35,847 nt of DNA from positions 1 through 35,847 of the forward strand of contig JAQBUY010000002.1 in NCBI GenBank assembly GCA_027623775.1. Direction: 5' to 3'. The stretch is from Pseudomonadota bacterium. Its GTDB lineage: Bacteria; Pseudomonadota; Alphaproteobacteria; HIMB59. Below are positions 24,361 through 33,168 of this stretch, piece by piece. Position 1 is the stretch's first letter. Each line of letters begins with the position of its first letter. The position numbers and the translations under genes are program-made. The notes under the pieces were generated by a model. That model was not told the DNA's origin. It did no database searches and saw only the letters and a program-made list of their open reading frames with translations.

Positions 24361-24726
24361 CTACTTAAGTTCTACTTTTGCACCAGCTGCTTCAAGCTGT
24401 TTTTTTAATGCCTCTGCCTCATCTTTTTTAGCACCTTCTTTAATCACTTTAGGTGCAGCTTCTACCATATCCTTAGCTTCTTTTAAGCCAAGACCAGTAA
24501 TAGCTCTTACTTCTTTAATTACATTAATTTTTTGATCGCCTACTGCTGCAAGGACAACATCAAAAGAATTTTTTTCTTCTGCTGCTTCAGCTACTGGAGC
24601 TGCTGCTGCTGCTACTGGAGCTGCTGCTGAAACTCCCCATTTTTCTTCTAAAAGTTTAGATAGTTCTGCTGCTTCCATTACTGTTAAAACTGATAAATCA
24701 TCAACTATTTTATTTAAATCTGCCAT
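24361..24726 (-). CDS. rplL: 50S ribosomal protein L7/L12
   Basis: Ala-rich hinge and [44 protein letters not shown]. Confidence 0.98.
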   Translation of the reverse strand: MADLNKIVDDLSVLTVMEAAELSKLLEEKWGVSAAAPVAAAAAPVAEAAEEKNSFDVVLAAVGDQKINVIKEVRAITGLGLKEAKDMVEAAPKVIKEGAKKDEAEALKKQLEAAGAKVELK

Positions 24727-24740
24727 TTGTCTCTCCCTAG

Positions 24741-25247
24741 TTAGTCTTTTTTGTTATTTAAAATTGAAATAATGTCCTGATCAGGTCGTAATAATATACG
24801 AACTAATTGTGACGCAGGCGCACTAATCAACCCAACTATTTTTCCTCTAATTTCTTCTAGAGAAGGTAAAGTTGCAACCTTTGCTATATCATCTTTTAGA
24901 TATAGTGTTTTATCGAAAAAAGCTACCTCTGCAGACAGTTTTTTTGAATCTTTTTCAAATTTATTACAAACCTTAGCTGTCCCAACTGGATTATTAGTAA
25001 AAATTAATAATTTCTGCTGAGTTAAACTTTCAGCAATAGCTTTTTTATCTTCTGTGCTTTCTAAAAATATTTTAACTATATTATTTTTTGAAATTTTAGT
25101 GACTCCATCATTAGCTCTAATTTCAGTTCTAAAACTAATCATATCTTTAACTGTCATAGCATTAAAAGATGCTACAAATAGGCCTGAATATTTAGAAGAT
25201 AAATCATTAAGGGTCTCTAAATATTCTTTTTTTTGTAATCTATTCAT
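24741..25247 (-). CDS. rplJ: 50S ribosomal protein L10
   Basis: 168 aa; [38 protein letters not shown]; between rplA and rplL. Confidence 0.95.
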   Translation of the reverse strand: MNRLQKKEYLETLNDLSSKYSGLFVASFNAMTVKDMISFRTEIRANDGVTKISKNNIVKIFLESTEDKKAIAESLTQQKLLIFTNNPVGTAKVCNKFEKDSKKLSAEVAFFDKTLYLKDDIAKVATLPSLEEIRGKIVGLISAPASQLVRILLRPDQDIISILNNKKD

Positions 25248-25249
25248 AA

Positions 25250-25924
25250 TTAAACACTCACCTTAATTCCAATTCCCATCGATGAAGATATATAAACTGA
25301 GTTTATATAATTTCCTTTTACATTAGTTGGTTTGTTTTTTTTAACTTCTTCAACAAAACTAGTAATATTTTCTGATAATTTAACATCATCAAAACTAATT
25401 CTTCCAACTGAAGCATGGATAGTTCCCGCTTTATCATTTTTATAAGCAACTAGTCCTTTATTAATATTTGTTATTGTAGTCTTAACATCATTTGTAACTG
25501 TTCCTGTCTTAGGATTAGGCATCATTCCTTTAGGTCCTAAGATTTTAGCCATTTTACTTACTATAGACATCATGTCTGGAGTAGCAATAATAACATCAAC
25601 ATCAATATTTTTTTCTAGTATAGTAACAAGATCATCACCACCTACATGTTTTACTCCTAATGCTGTTGCTTCTTCAGCATTTTTTCCAGTAGCAAAAACT
25701 GCAATTTCAACTTTTTTTCCTAAACCATGAGGAGGAACGAAACTACCTCTTACATTTTGATCAGATTGTTTAGTATTAATTGTAGTATTTAATGCAACAT
25801 CAATACTTTCATCAAATTTTACAAATTTTCTTTCTTTAATCAGTTTTAAGCCTTCTTCAACAGAAAAAATCTTATCAAAATCAATTCCTTCAATTTGTTT
25901 TTTTCTATTTTTTGAAAATTTCAT
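25250..25924 (-). CDS. rplA: 50S ribosomal protein L1
   Basis: KFDESIDVALNTTINTKQSDQNVRGSFVPPHGLGKKV...LGPKGMMPNPKTGTV. Confidence 0.98.
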   Translation of the reverse strand: MKFSKNRKKQIEGIDFDKIFSVEEGLKLIKERKFVKFDESIDVALNTTINTKQSDQNVRGSFVPPHGLGKKVEIAVFATGKNAEEATALGVKHVGGDDLVTILEKNIDVDVIIATPDMMSIVSKMAKILGPKGMMPNPKTGTVTNDVKTTITNINKGLVAYKNDKAGTIHASVGRISFDDVKLSENITSFVEEVKKNKPTNVKGNYINSVYISSSMGIGIKVSV

Positions 25925-25925
25925 T

Positions 25926-26351
25926 TTAAACTACTTCCATTCCCATAGATCTAGCTGAACCCATTATAATTTTTGAAGCTTCTTCAATATCGTAAGCATT
26001 AAGATCTTCTAACTTTTCTTTAGCTATTTCTCTAACCTGACTCATCGTAACCTTACCTAAAAGACTTTTACCTGGAGTGCCATTTCCCTTTTTAATATTT
26101 GCGGCTTTCTTTAAATAAAAAGTTACAGGTGGTTTTTTAGTTATAAATACAAAAGTTCTATCTTTATAGGCTGTTATAACTGTAGGTATCGGTGCTCCTT
26201 TTTCTAATTTACTAGTAGAATCATTAAACTGCTTACAAAAATCTTGAATGTTTAAGCCTTTTTGACCAAGAGCTGGTCCTACTGGTGGTGCCGGATTAGC
26301 GCTACCAGCTGGAATTTGTAATTTTATATATCCTAATATTTCTTTTGCCAT
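25926..26351 (-). CDS. rplK: 50S ribosomal protein L11
   Basis: [36 protein letters not shown]...[10 protein letters not shown]. Confidence 0.98.
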   Translation of the reverse strand: MAKEILGYIKLQIPAGSANPAPPVGPALGQKGLNIQDFCKQFNDSTSKLEKGAPIPTVITAYKDRTFVFITKKPPVTFYLKKAANIKKGNGTPGKSLLGKVTMSQVREIAKEKLEDLNAYDIEEASKIIMGSARSMGMEVV

Positions 26352-26354
26352 AAT

Positions 26355-26903
26355 TTAACCCTTCACAACTTGCGAATAGTCCAATTCTAAAGGAGTTGGA
26401 CGACCGAAAATGGAGACAGACACCTTAAGCTTTTGTCTTGAACTGTCAACCTCTTCTATAATACCACTAAATGAAGCGAAGGGTCCGTCAGACACTTTGA
26501 TTTGCTCACCAACTTCGTATTCAAATTTTGGTTTCGGGATTTCTGCACCTTCAGTAATATCTTGAAGTAACTTAGATACTTCTTTTTCTGAAATAGCTAG
26601 TGGTTTATTTTTAACTCCTAAAAAATTACTTACTTTAGGTATGTCTTTAACTAAATGCCAAGTATCGTCATTCATTTGCATTTTAACTAAAACGTAACCT
26701 GGAAAAAATTTTTTTTCTGAATTTATTCTTACTCCTCTTCTTACTTCAACTACTGCTTGAGTTGGAACAGAAACTTCAGTTATAGAATTTTCAAGATCTT
26801 CTTTTTTTGCTTCATCAATAATAGCGTCTGCAACTTTTTTTTCGTAACCTGAGTGACAATTAACAACATACCACTTGTGTTTAATATCTAGAGAAACTTC
26901 CAT
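26355..26903 (-). CDS. nusG: Transcription antitermination protein NusG
   Basis: WYVVNCHSGYEKKVADAI...KKFFPGYVLVKMQMNDDTWHLVKDIPKVSNFLG; KOW domain VSDGPFASFSGIIEEVD. Confidence 0.97.
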   Translation of the reverse strand: MEVSLDIKHKWYVVNCHSGYEKKVADAIIDEAKKEDLENSITEVSVPTQAVVEVRRGVRINSEKKFFPGYVLVKMQMNDDTWHLVKDIPKVSNFLGVKNKPLAISEKEVSKLLQDITEGAEIPKPKFEYEVGEQIKVSDGPFASFSGIIEEVDSSRQKLKVSVSIFGRPTPLELDYSQVVKG

Positions 26904-27088
26904 TAGCCTAATACCGATCTAATTAAAAAAGAAAAACTTTGGTCAATAATCATTAAAATAATAGCGGCAATAGTAACAACGATAATTACAATACCAGCAG
27001 AAGTAAAAGTTTCTTTTTTAGAAGGCCATGTGACTTTCGAAACTTCTTGACGAACTTCTCTAAGATATTTTGCTGGGTTAAATTTCAT
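26903..27088 (-). CDS. secE: Preprotein translocase subunit SecE
   Basis: 61 aa; YLREVRQEVSKVTWPSKKETFTSAGIVIIVVTIAAIIL. Confidence 0.95.
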   Translation of the reverse strand: MKFNPAKYLREVRQEVSKVTWPSKKETFTSAGIVIIVVTIAAIILMIIDQSFSFLIRSVLG

Positions 27089-27101
27089 TTTTTATCCTTA
27101 G

Positions 27102-27177
27102 TGGCAGGAGTGGCAGGCATCGAACCCGCAACCTCCGGTTTTGGAGACCGGCGCTCTACCAGTTGAGCTACACTCCT
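27102..27177 (-). tRNA. tRNA-Trp (anticodon CCA), encoded 3' CCA
   Basis: Cloverleaf aggagtg-ta-gctc-aactggtag-agc-g-ccggt-ctccaaa-accgg-aggtt-gcggg-ttcgatg-cctgc-cactcct-g-cca. Confidence 0.97.
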
Positions 27178-27200
27178 TCATTAACTATTGCCGCAGATGA

Positions 27201-28391
27201 CTATTCTATAATCTCTGATACAACCCCTGAACCAACAGTTCTTCCACCTTCACGAATAGCAAATCTAAGATTGTTATCCATAGCAATTGGTGAAAGCAGT
27301 TCTACTGTAAGAGTAACATTGTCTCCAGGCATAACCATCTCGGTACCTTCTGGTAAAGTGATAGATCCTGTTACGTCAGTTGTTCTAAAATAAAACTGAG
27401 GTCTATAGTTAGCAAAGAATGGGGTGTGTCTTCCACCTTCTTCTTTACTTAAAGAATAAACTTCACATTTAAATTTTTTATGCGGCTTAATAGTTCCAGG
27501 TTTAGCTAAAACTTGTCCACGTTCAACTTGTTCTTTTTTTGTACCTCTTAAAAGAACTCCAACGTTATCTCCAGCTTGACCTGAATCTAAAAGTTTTCTA
27601 AACATCTCAACACCAGTAGCTACAGTTTTTTGAGTTTCTGTAATACCAATAATTTCAATTTCTTCACCTGGCTTAATAACACCTTGTTCAATTCTTCCTG
27701 TAACAACCGTACCACGTCCTGAAATTGAAAAAACATCTTCAACAGGCATTAGAAATGGCTTATCTAATTCTCTTGTTGGTTGTGGAATAAATGTATCAAC
27801 AGCTTCCATTAATTTAAGAATAGAATTTTTACCAATTTCTTCATCTCTATCTTCGCAAGCCGCTAAAGCTGAACCACGAATAATAGGAGTTGTGTCGCCT
27901 GGAAAATCATATTTTTTTAAAAGGTCTCTGATTTCTTCTTCAACTAGATCTATTAATTCAGGATCATCAACTTGATCTACTTTATTAAGATAAACAACAA
28001 GAGCTGGAACACCAACTTGTCTTGCTAAAAGAATATGTTCTCTTGTCTGAGGCATTGGTCCATCAGCAGCATTAACAACAAGAATACCACCATCCATTTG
28101 AGCAGCACCAGTAATCATATTTTTTACATAATCTGCGTGACCAGGACAATCAACATGTGCATAATGTCTATTAGCGGTTGAGTATTCTACATGAGTGGTA
28201 GAGATTGTAATCCCTCTGGCTTTTTCTTCAGGAGCTTTATCAATATCTGCATATGCTGTATAAACAGCGCCGCCTGTTTCTGCGAGAATTTTTGTGATCG
28301 CAGCCGTTAAAGTTGTTTTACCATGATCAACGTGTCCAATTGTACCTATGTTACAATGGGGTTTCGATCTATCAAATTTTTCTTTAGCCAT
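27201..28391 (-). CDS. tuf: Elongation factor Tu
   Basis: 396 aa; [24 protein letters not shown]...[47 protein letters not shown]. Confidence 0.99.
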   Translation of the reverse strand: MAKEKFDRSKPHCNIGTIGHVDHGKTTLTAAITKILAETGGAVYTAYADIDKAPEEKARGITISTTHVEYSTANRHYAHVDCPGHADYVKNMITGAAQMDGGILVVNAADGPMPQTREHILLARQVGVPALVVYLNKVDQVDDPELIDLVEEEIRDLLKKYDFPGDTTPIIRGSALAACEDRDEEIGKNSILKLMEAVDTFIPQPTRELDKPFLMPVEDVFSISGRGTVVTGRIEQGVIKPGEEIEIIGITETQKTVATGVEMFRKLLDSGQAGDNVGVLLRGTKKEQVERGQVLAKPGTIKPHKKFKCEVYSLSKEEGGRHTPFFANYRPQFYFRTTDVTGSITLPEGTEMVMPGDNVTLTVELLSPIAMDNNLRFAIREGGRTVGSGVVSEIIE

Positions 28392-28462
28392 TTTAAATTA
28401 TTACCTCTTTTTGTTTATTTTAATTAATAGTTTTAATTTCTTTTCTTATTTATTATGTACTT

Positions 28463-28536
28463 TGGAGCGGGTGAAGGGAATCGAACCCTCATAGCCAGAT
28501 TGGAAATCTGGAGCTTTACCACTAAGCTACACCCGC
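28463..28536 (-). tRNA. tRNA-Gly (anticodon TCC), encoded 3' CCA
   Basis: Cloverleaf gcgggtg...ccaga-tttccaa-tctgg...agggttcgattccctt...cacccgc-t-cca. Confidence 0.97.
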
Positions 28537-28604
28537 GGATTTTAAGCGGGTACCACTACCTAATTACATCCACAAAAAAAAATTCCTGTGAGTTCGCTTA
28601 AAAT
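28531..28604 (-). repeat. Two overlapping inverted repeats in the tRNA-Tyr to tRNA-Gly spacer (alternative hairpins)
   Basis: acccgc(28531-28536)/gcgggt(28546-28551), and attttaagcg(28539-28548)/cgcttaaaat(28595-28604), both perfect; they share bases 28546-28548. Confidence 0.6.
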
Positions 28605-28655
28605 ACTAATTTTTCTTTAAAATTCAATATTAAACTCAAAAAAAATCAATAAAAG

Positions 28656-28741
28656 TGGTGGAGGGAGTAGGATTCGAACCTACGTACGCTTACACGAACG
28701 GATTTACAGTCCGTCGCCTTTAACCACTCGGCCATCCCTCC
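28656..28741 (-). tRNA. tRNA-Tyr (anticodon GTA), long variable arm, encoded 3' CCA
   Basis: ggagggatggccgagtggttaaaggcgacggactgtaaatccgttcgtgtaagcgtacgtaggttcgaatcctactccctccacca. Confidence 0.97.
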
Positions 28742-28768
28742 TTAAAATACTTCTTAAATCAAGGTAGA

Positions 28769-28796
28769 TTAATAAATAATTGTCTTTGAAAGTCAA
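28769..28796 (-). promoter_or_regulatory. Candidate sigma70 promoter driving tRNA-Tyr/tRNA-Gly/tuf and the superoperon
   Basis: Minus strand TTGACT (28796..28791), 16-nt spacer, TATTAA (28774..28769), about 28 nt upstream of tRNA-Tyr. Confidence 0.6.
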
Positions 28797-28825
28797 TAGT
28801 CATAAGGTTATTTATAGTTACATAA

Positions 28826-29551
28826 ATGTATATAATAGGTCATAACCCATGTATGAGTTGTATTACTCATAATCCTAATAAAATCAACAATATTTACGTA
28901 TTTAATGAAAAAAAAGATGAATATGACAAGTTAATTCAAGGTAAAGATTTAAAGAAAAAGCTTCATTTTATTAGTAAAAATGACTTTTCCTCAATAAATA
29001 AAAACTTTAATTACCATGATCATATTATCATAGACAGAGAAAATTTTCAGCCTTCAGGTTTGGATAACCTCATTAAAAAATCTAACGAAAAATCAACAAT
29101 ATTAGTATTAGACCAGCTAACAGATCAAATAAATATAGGAAATATTTTTAGAACTGCAGCTTTAACTAACGTAGATGGAGTCATATTACCAGAACATTCA
29201 TCAGCTTCAATCACATCAAGCACTGCAACTATTTCAACTGGTGCGGTAGAAGTAGTTAAATTTCATGTTGCGAAAAATATTGCAAGAACAATTGAAGTAT
29301 TAAAGAAAAATCATTATTGGATATACTCTCTAGATATGAATGGGAAAGATATTATTAATAAGGATTTTAAATTTGACAAAAAATCTGTAATAATTTTAGG
29401 AAGTGAAGGTAAGGGCATCAGAAAAAATATCTTAGAACATTCAGACTTTATTATATCTTTAAAACAAAAAGATATTCCTCAAATAGATAGTTTAAATGCA
29501 GCAAACTCAGCAGCAATAGCATTATATCATATATATATAGATCAAGATTAA
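28826..29551 (+). CDS. SpoU/TrmH-family RNA 2'-O-methyltransferase, RlmB-like
   Basis: N-terminal substrate-binding-like IIGHNPCMSCITHNPNKINNIYVFNE; SPOUT motifs LDQLTDQINIGNIFRTAAL, VIILGSEGKGIR, IPQIDSLNAANSAAIALYHI. Confidence 0.88.
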   Translation: MYIIGHNPCMSCITHNPNKINNIYVFNEKKDEYDKLIQGKDLKKKLHFISKNDFSSINKNFNYHDHIIIDRENFQPSGLDNLIKKSNEKSTILVLDQLTDQINIGNIFRTAALTNVDGVILPEHSSASITSSTATISTGAVEVVKFHVAKNIARTIEVLKKNHYWIYSLDMNGKDIINKDFKFDKKSVIILGSEGKGIRKNILEHSDFIISLKQKDIPQIDSLNAANSAAIALYHIYIDQD

Positions 29552-29557
29552 TATTTA

Positions 29558-29586
29558 TTGACTATTATTTTGCGCATCATTATAAA
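29558..29586 (+). promoter_or_regulatory. Candidate sigma70 promoter for tRNA-Thr
   Basis: TTGACT (29558-29563), 17-nt spacer, TATAAA (29581-29586), 24 nt upstream of tRNA-Thr. Confidence 0.7.
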
Positions 29587-29610
29587 TATTTGAATTAAGG
29601 CATTTAATAT

Positions 29611-29686
<76 letters not shown>

Positions 29687-29762
29687 TATTACTTTTTAAA
29701 TTATCTAAAATTGTTTATGACTTTAATTGATAAGTTAATTTCAATTATATAAAGTTTAATAA

Positions 29763-30389
29763 ATGAATGAAAATATTGATCAATTTGGAAGAACTAATAA
29801 AGAATTAGAGGGCAGTGAAATATTGGATAATAAAAATACAGATCAATCAAAAAAAATTAAAGAGTCTCTTGCAGAAATTAAAGAACAATTAATAAACGAA
29901 AATTTTAAAATTCAGGTAAATGAAAATCGTTCGCCTATTAAAGAAACAACTCCGAGTAAAATACATAATTCATCTATTAAAATTAAAGAATTAGAAGATA
30001 AAATTAACAACATTGAATCTGATTTTAAAAAAGAAATAAATATTAAGTTGAATTCCATAGAAGAAAAAATATCAAACTTAAACAGCTATTCAAATAATGA
30101 AAAAAAAAAATCCTCTAATCAAAAACTTGAGAATAATATATTTTTTGAAATTGATAATCAACTAACCCCCTTAACTGCTAATGCAGTACTAGTAATCAAT
30201 AAAGAAAATAATAATAAAAAAGCAGAGTCTCCTTTAATCAAAATTATTTATTTAATAACTATTTGTTTATTACTTTTTATTTTATCTATCTTCATCATTT
30301 TATTAAAAAATCCTGATTTAAATCATTTAAATATATTTGGAAAAGAGTACTTAGTTAAATTTTTAGAGTTAATTAACTATAAGCAATAA
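29763..30389 (+). CDS. Uncharacterised protein: charged/coiled-coil N-terminal region plus one C-terminal transmembrane helix
   Basis: 208-aa ORF; heptad-like SIKIKELEDKINNIESDFKKEINIKLNSIEEKISNLNS; TM segment LIKIIYLITICLLLFILSIFIILL (about aa 158-181); no family recognised. Confidence 0.75.
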   Translation: MNENIDQFGRTNKELEGSEILDNKNTDQSKKIKESLAEIKEQLINENFKIQVNENRSPIKETTPSKIHNSSIKIKELEDKINNIESDFKKEINIKLNSIEEKISNLNSYSNNEKKKSSNQKLENNIFFEIDNQLTPLTANAVLVINKENNNKKAESPLIKIIYLITICLLLFILSIFIILLKNPDLNHLNIFGKEYLVKFLELINYKQ

Positions 30390-30390
30390 A

Positions 30391-33165
30391 TTAAATAGTT
30401 TGATGAATTGTAGATTCTGTTTTTAATACGCTAGCAGCGCTAAATTTAAATTCAGGGATTTTTCCATAAGGGTCAAGTTGAGGGTTTGTTAAAACATTAG
30501 CTGCTGCTTCAGCAAAACAAAATGGAATAAACACCATTCCTTCAGGTATTTCTTTATCGCTTCTAACTTTAATAACTATAGAACCTCTTTTAGTTTTTAC
30601 CTGAACTTGATCTCCAGGGTTAATATCCATTCTCTTCATATCCCAACGATTCATACTCACTATTGCCTCAGGCTCGATATGATCTAACACGGTAGTTCTT
30701 CTAGTCATAGAACCTGTGTGCCAATGTTCCAATAACCTTCCAGTAGTTAATATTAAAGGAAATTCATCATCTGGTAATTCAGCGGGAGGTATAAGTCTAG
30801 CTGGAACAATCTTACCTCTTCCGTTTGCAGTTGGAAATGAATCTCTAAATATAATATCGCTCCCTTTATCTTGAGGTGATTCACAGGGATATGTAATTGC
30901 ATTTTCTTTATCTAATCTCTCCCAAGTAATATTTTTAAGAGAGTCCATTATCTGACACATTTCATTAAATACATCGCTCGGATGTAAGTAACTCCAATCA
31001 AGCCCCATTCTTGTGGCTATAGCTTGAGTAATCCACCAATCTTGTCTAGCTTCTCCTGGAGGTGAAACCACTTGTCTACCCATCTGAACGGTTCGATTAG
31101 TATTTGTATAAGTTCCAGTTTTTTCCGCATGAGCAGAAGATGGTAAAATTACATCTGCATGCCAAGCTGTTTCTGTTAAGAATATATCCTGGACAACTAA
31201 ATGTTCAAGTTTCGCTAAAGCTTTTCTTGCATTATTCTGATCAGGATCAGACATTGCTGGATTTTCACCCATTATATACATAGCTTTAATTTGATCATCA
31301 TGAATAGCATGAATAATTTCAACAACAGTTAACCCTCTCTTAGGGTCCATTTCTTTGCCCCAGAATTTTTCATAAGTATTTTGATTATCTTTACCATCTA
31401 CAACTTGATAATCTGGGTACATCCAAGGAATAAGACCTGCATCAGAAGCACCCTGAACATTATTTTGACCTCGCAATGGATGAAGACCTGTACCTTCTCT
31501 TCCAATTTGACCTGTACATAAAGCTAAAGCTATCAAACATCTAGCATTATCAGTCCCATGAACATGTTGAGAAACACCCATTCCCCAAAAAATTATTGAT
31601 TTTTCAGAAGTTGAATAAAGCCTTGCTACCTCTTTAATAATTTCAGCTTTAATACCACAAACAGCTTCCATTTTTTCAGGTGAAAAATCTTTTATACTCT
31701 TTTTTAACTCTTCAAATCCTTCTGTCTGACCTTGAACATATTGTTCATCATATAATTTTTCATCAATAATTGTATGAAGCATAGCATTTAACATTGCTAC
31801 ATCAGTTCCTGCTTTAAATTGAAGGTTATACTTAGCATGTTTTGTTAATCCTTGCTTTCTAGGATCCATCACAATTAATGAAGCTCCTCTTTTAGCTGCT
31901 CTTTTTAAATAAGTTGCTGCAACAGGATGATTTTCAGTTGGCCTTGCACCAATCACAATAATACAATCAGCATCAGTTGCCGCCATAAAAGGTGCAGATA
32001 CAGCACCAGATTTTATACCTTCAAAAAGTGCTGCTACAGAGGATGCATGACAAAGTCTAGTACAGTGATCTACATTATTAGATCCAAATCCAACTCTAAC
32101 TAATTTTTGAAATAAATAAGCTTCTTCATTTGAACATTTAGCAGAACCAAATCCAGCAAGACCTTTTGGCCCCTCCTCATTAAATGTTTTTGTAAATCCG
32201 TTTGCAGCAATATCTAATGCGTTCTCCCAAGTCGTTTCCTCAAAGTAGTCATAAATATTTTTATCGTCTATATCTGAATCCCATTTTTTTGGTGCTGTTT
32301 TTTTTCTTATTAAAGGTTTAGTTAATCTTCCTTCATGATTAATATAGTCAAAACCAAATCTTCCCTTAACGCATAATCTATTTTCATTAGCCGGGCCATT
32401 TTTTCCATCAATATGAAGAATTTTATCATCTTTTACACTTACTTCAGTTTGACACCCAACTCCACAATAAGGACAAACACTTTCAACTTTTTTATCTGCT
32501 ACTAGATCATTTCTTTTGCCTTCTTTATCAACTAATGTTGTTTCGATTAAGGCTCCGGTTGGACAAGCTTGAACACATTCACCACAAGCTACGCATGTGC
32601 TTTCGCCCATAGGATCATCTAGATCAAAAATGACCTTTGCTGAGGATCCTCTAAACGCCATTCCAATTACATCATTGACTTGGACTTCTCTACAAGCCCT
32701 AACACATAGACCACAATTAATACATGCATCAAGATTAACACTCATAGCAGTATGACTTTGGTCTATAGATATTTTTTCTTTTGGTGGAAATCGACTTTCT
32801 GTTACTCCAATTTTATCTGACCATTTCCAAAATTTAGAATCTGGATCAGGAGAAATTTCTTTCTTAGGTTGATCAGCAACTAAAAGTTCAAAAACCATTG
32901 ATCTTGATTTTTTCGCTCTTTCTGAATTTACAGTAATTTCCATACCTTCCGTAGGCTTTCGAATACATGAAGCGGCAAGAGTTCTTTCACCTTTAATCTC
33001 AACCATACAAGTTCTACAATTTCCATCAGCCCTATATCCAGGTTCATCAGAATAACAAAGATGAGGTATATCTATTCCATTTTTTGTAGCCACTTGCCAA
33101 ATAGTTTCATCTTTTTCAGCCTTATATTCTTTTCCATCGATTTTAAATAAAGTTAAATCAGACAT
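30391..33165 (-). CDS. NAD-dependent formate dehydrogenase alpha subunit (molybdopterin, Fe-S; FdsA/FdhA1 type)
   Basis: 924 aa; N-terminal [2Fe-2S] CYSDEPGYRADGNCRTCMVEIKG, CINCGLCVRACREVQVNDVIG, CVACGECVQACPTGAL, CPYCGVGCQTEV, active-site VDHCTRLCHASSVA (Cys, not Sec), MopB C-terminal TTGRLLEHWHTGSMTRRT. Confidence 0.93.
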   Translation of the reverse strand: MSDLTLFKIDGKEYKAEKDETIWQVATKNGIDIPHLCYSDEPGYRADGNCRTCMVEIKGERTLAASCIRKPTEGMEITVNSERAKKSRSMVFELLVADQPKKEISPDPDSKFWKWSDKIGVTESRFPPKEKISIDQSHTAMSVNLDACINCGLCVRACREVQVNDVIGMAFRGSSAKVIFDLDDPMGESTCVACGECVQACPTGALIETTLVDKEGKRNDLVADKKVESVCPYCGVGCQTEVSVKDDKILHIDGKNGPANENRLCVKGRFGFDYINHEGRLTKPLIRKKTAPKKWDSDIDDKNIYDYFEETTWENALDIAANGFTKTFNEEGPKGLAGFGSAKCSNEEAYLFQKLVRVGFGSNNVDHCTRLCHASSVAALFEGIKSGAVSAPFMAATDADCIIVIGARPTENHPVAATYLKRAAKRGASLIVMDPRKQGLTKHAKYNLQFKAGTDVAMLNAMLHTIIDEKLYDEQYVQGQTEGFEELKKSIKDFSPEKMEAVCGIKAEIIKEVARLYSTSEKSIIFWGMGVSQHVHGTDNARCLIALALCTGQIGREGTGLHPLRGQNNVQGASDAGLIPWMYPDYQVVDGKDNQNTYEKFWGKEMDPKRGLTVVEIIHAIHDDQIKAMYIMGENPAMSDPDQNNARKALAKLEHLVVQDIFLTETAWHADVILPSSAHAEKTGTYTNTNRTVQMGRQVVSPPGEARQDWWITQAIATRMGLDWSYLHPSDVFNEMCQIMDSLKNITWERLDKENAITYPCESPQDKGSDIIFRDSFPTANGRGKIVPARLIPPAELPDDEFPLILTTGRLLEHWHTGSMTRRTTVLDHIEPEAIVSMNRWDMKRMDINPGDQVQVKTKRGSIVIKVRSDKEIPEGMVFIPFCFAEAAANVLTNPQLDPYGKIPEFKFSAASVLKTESTIHQTI

Positions 33166-33168
33166 TAA

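Noticed and set aside
25054-25266. Plus-strand ORF antisense to rplJ
   Set aside because: Shadow ORF inside a conserved gene
27163-27393. Plus-strand ORF antisense to tuf and tRNA-Trp
   Set aside because: Shadow ORF; overlaps tRNA and EF-Tu coding sequence
32030-32090. Possible selenocysteine formate dehydrogenase
   Set aside because: Active-site motif VDHCTRLCHASS carries ordinary Cys codons and the frame has no in-frame TGA
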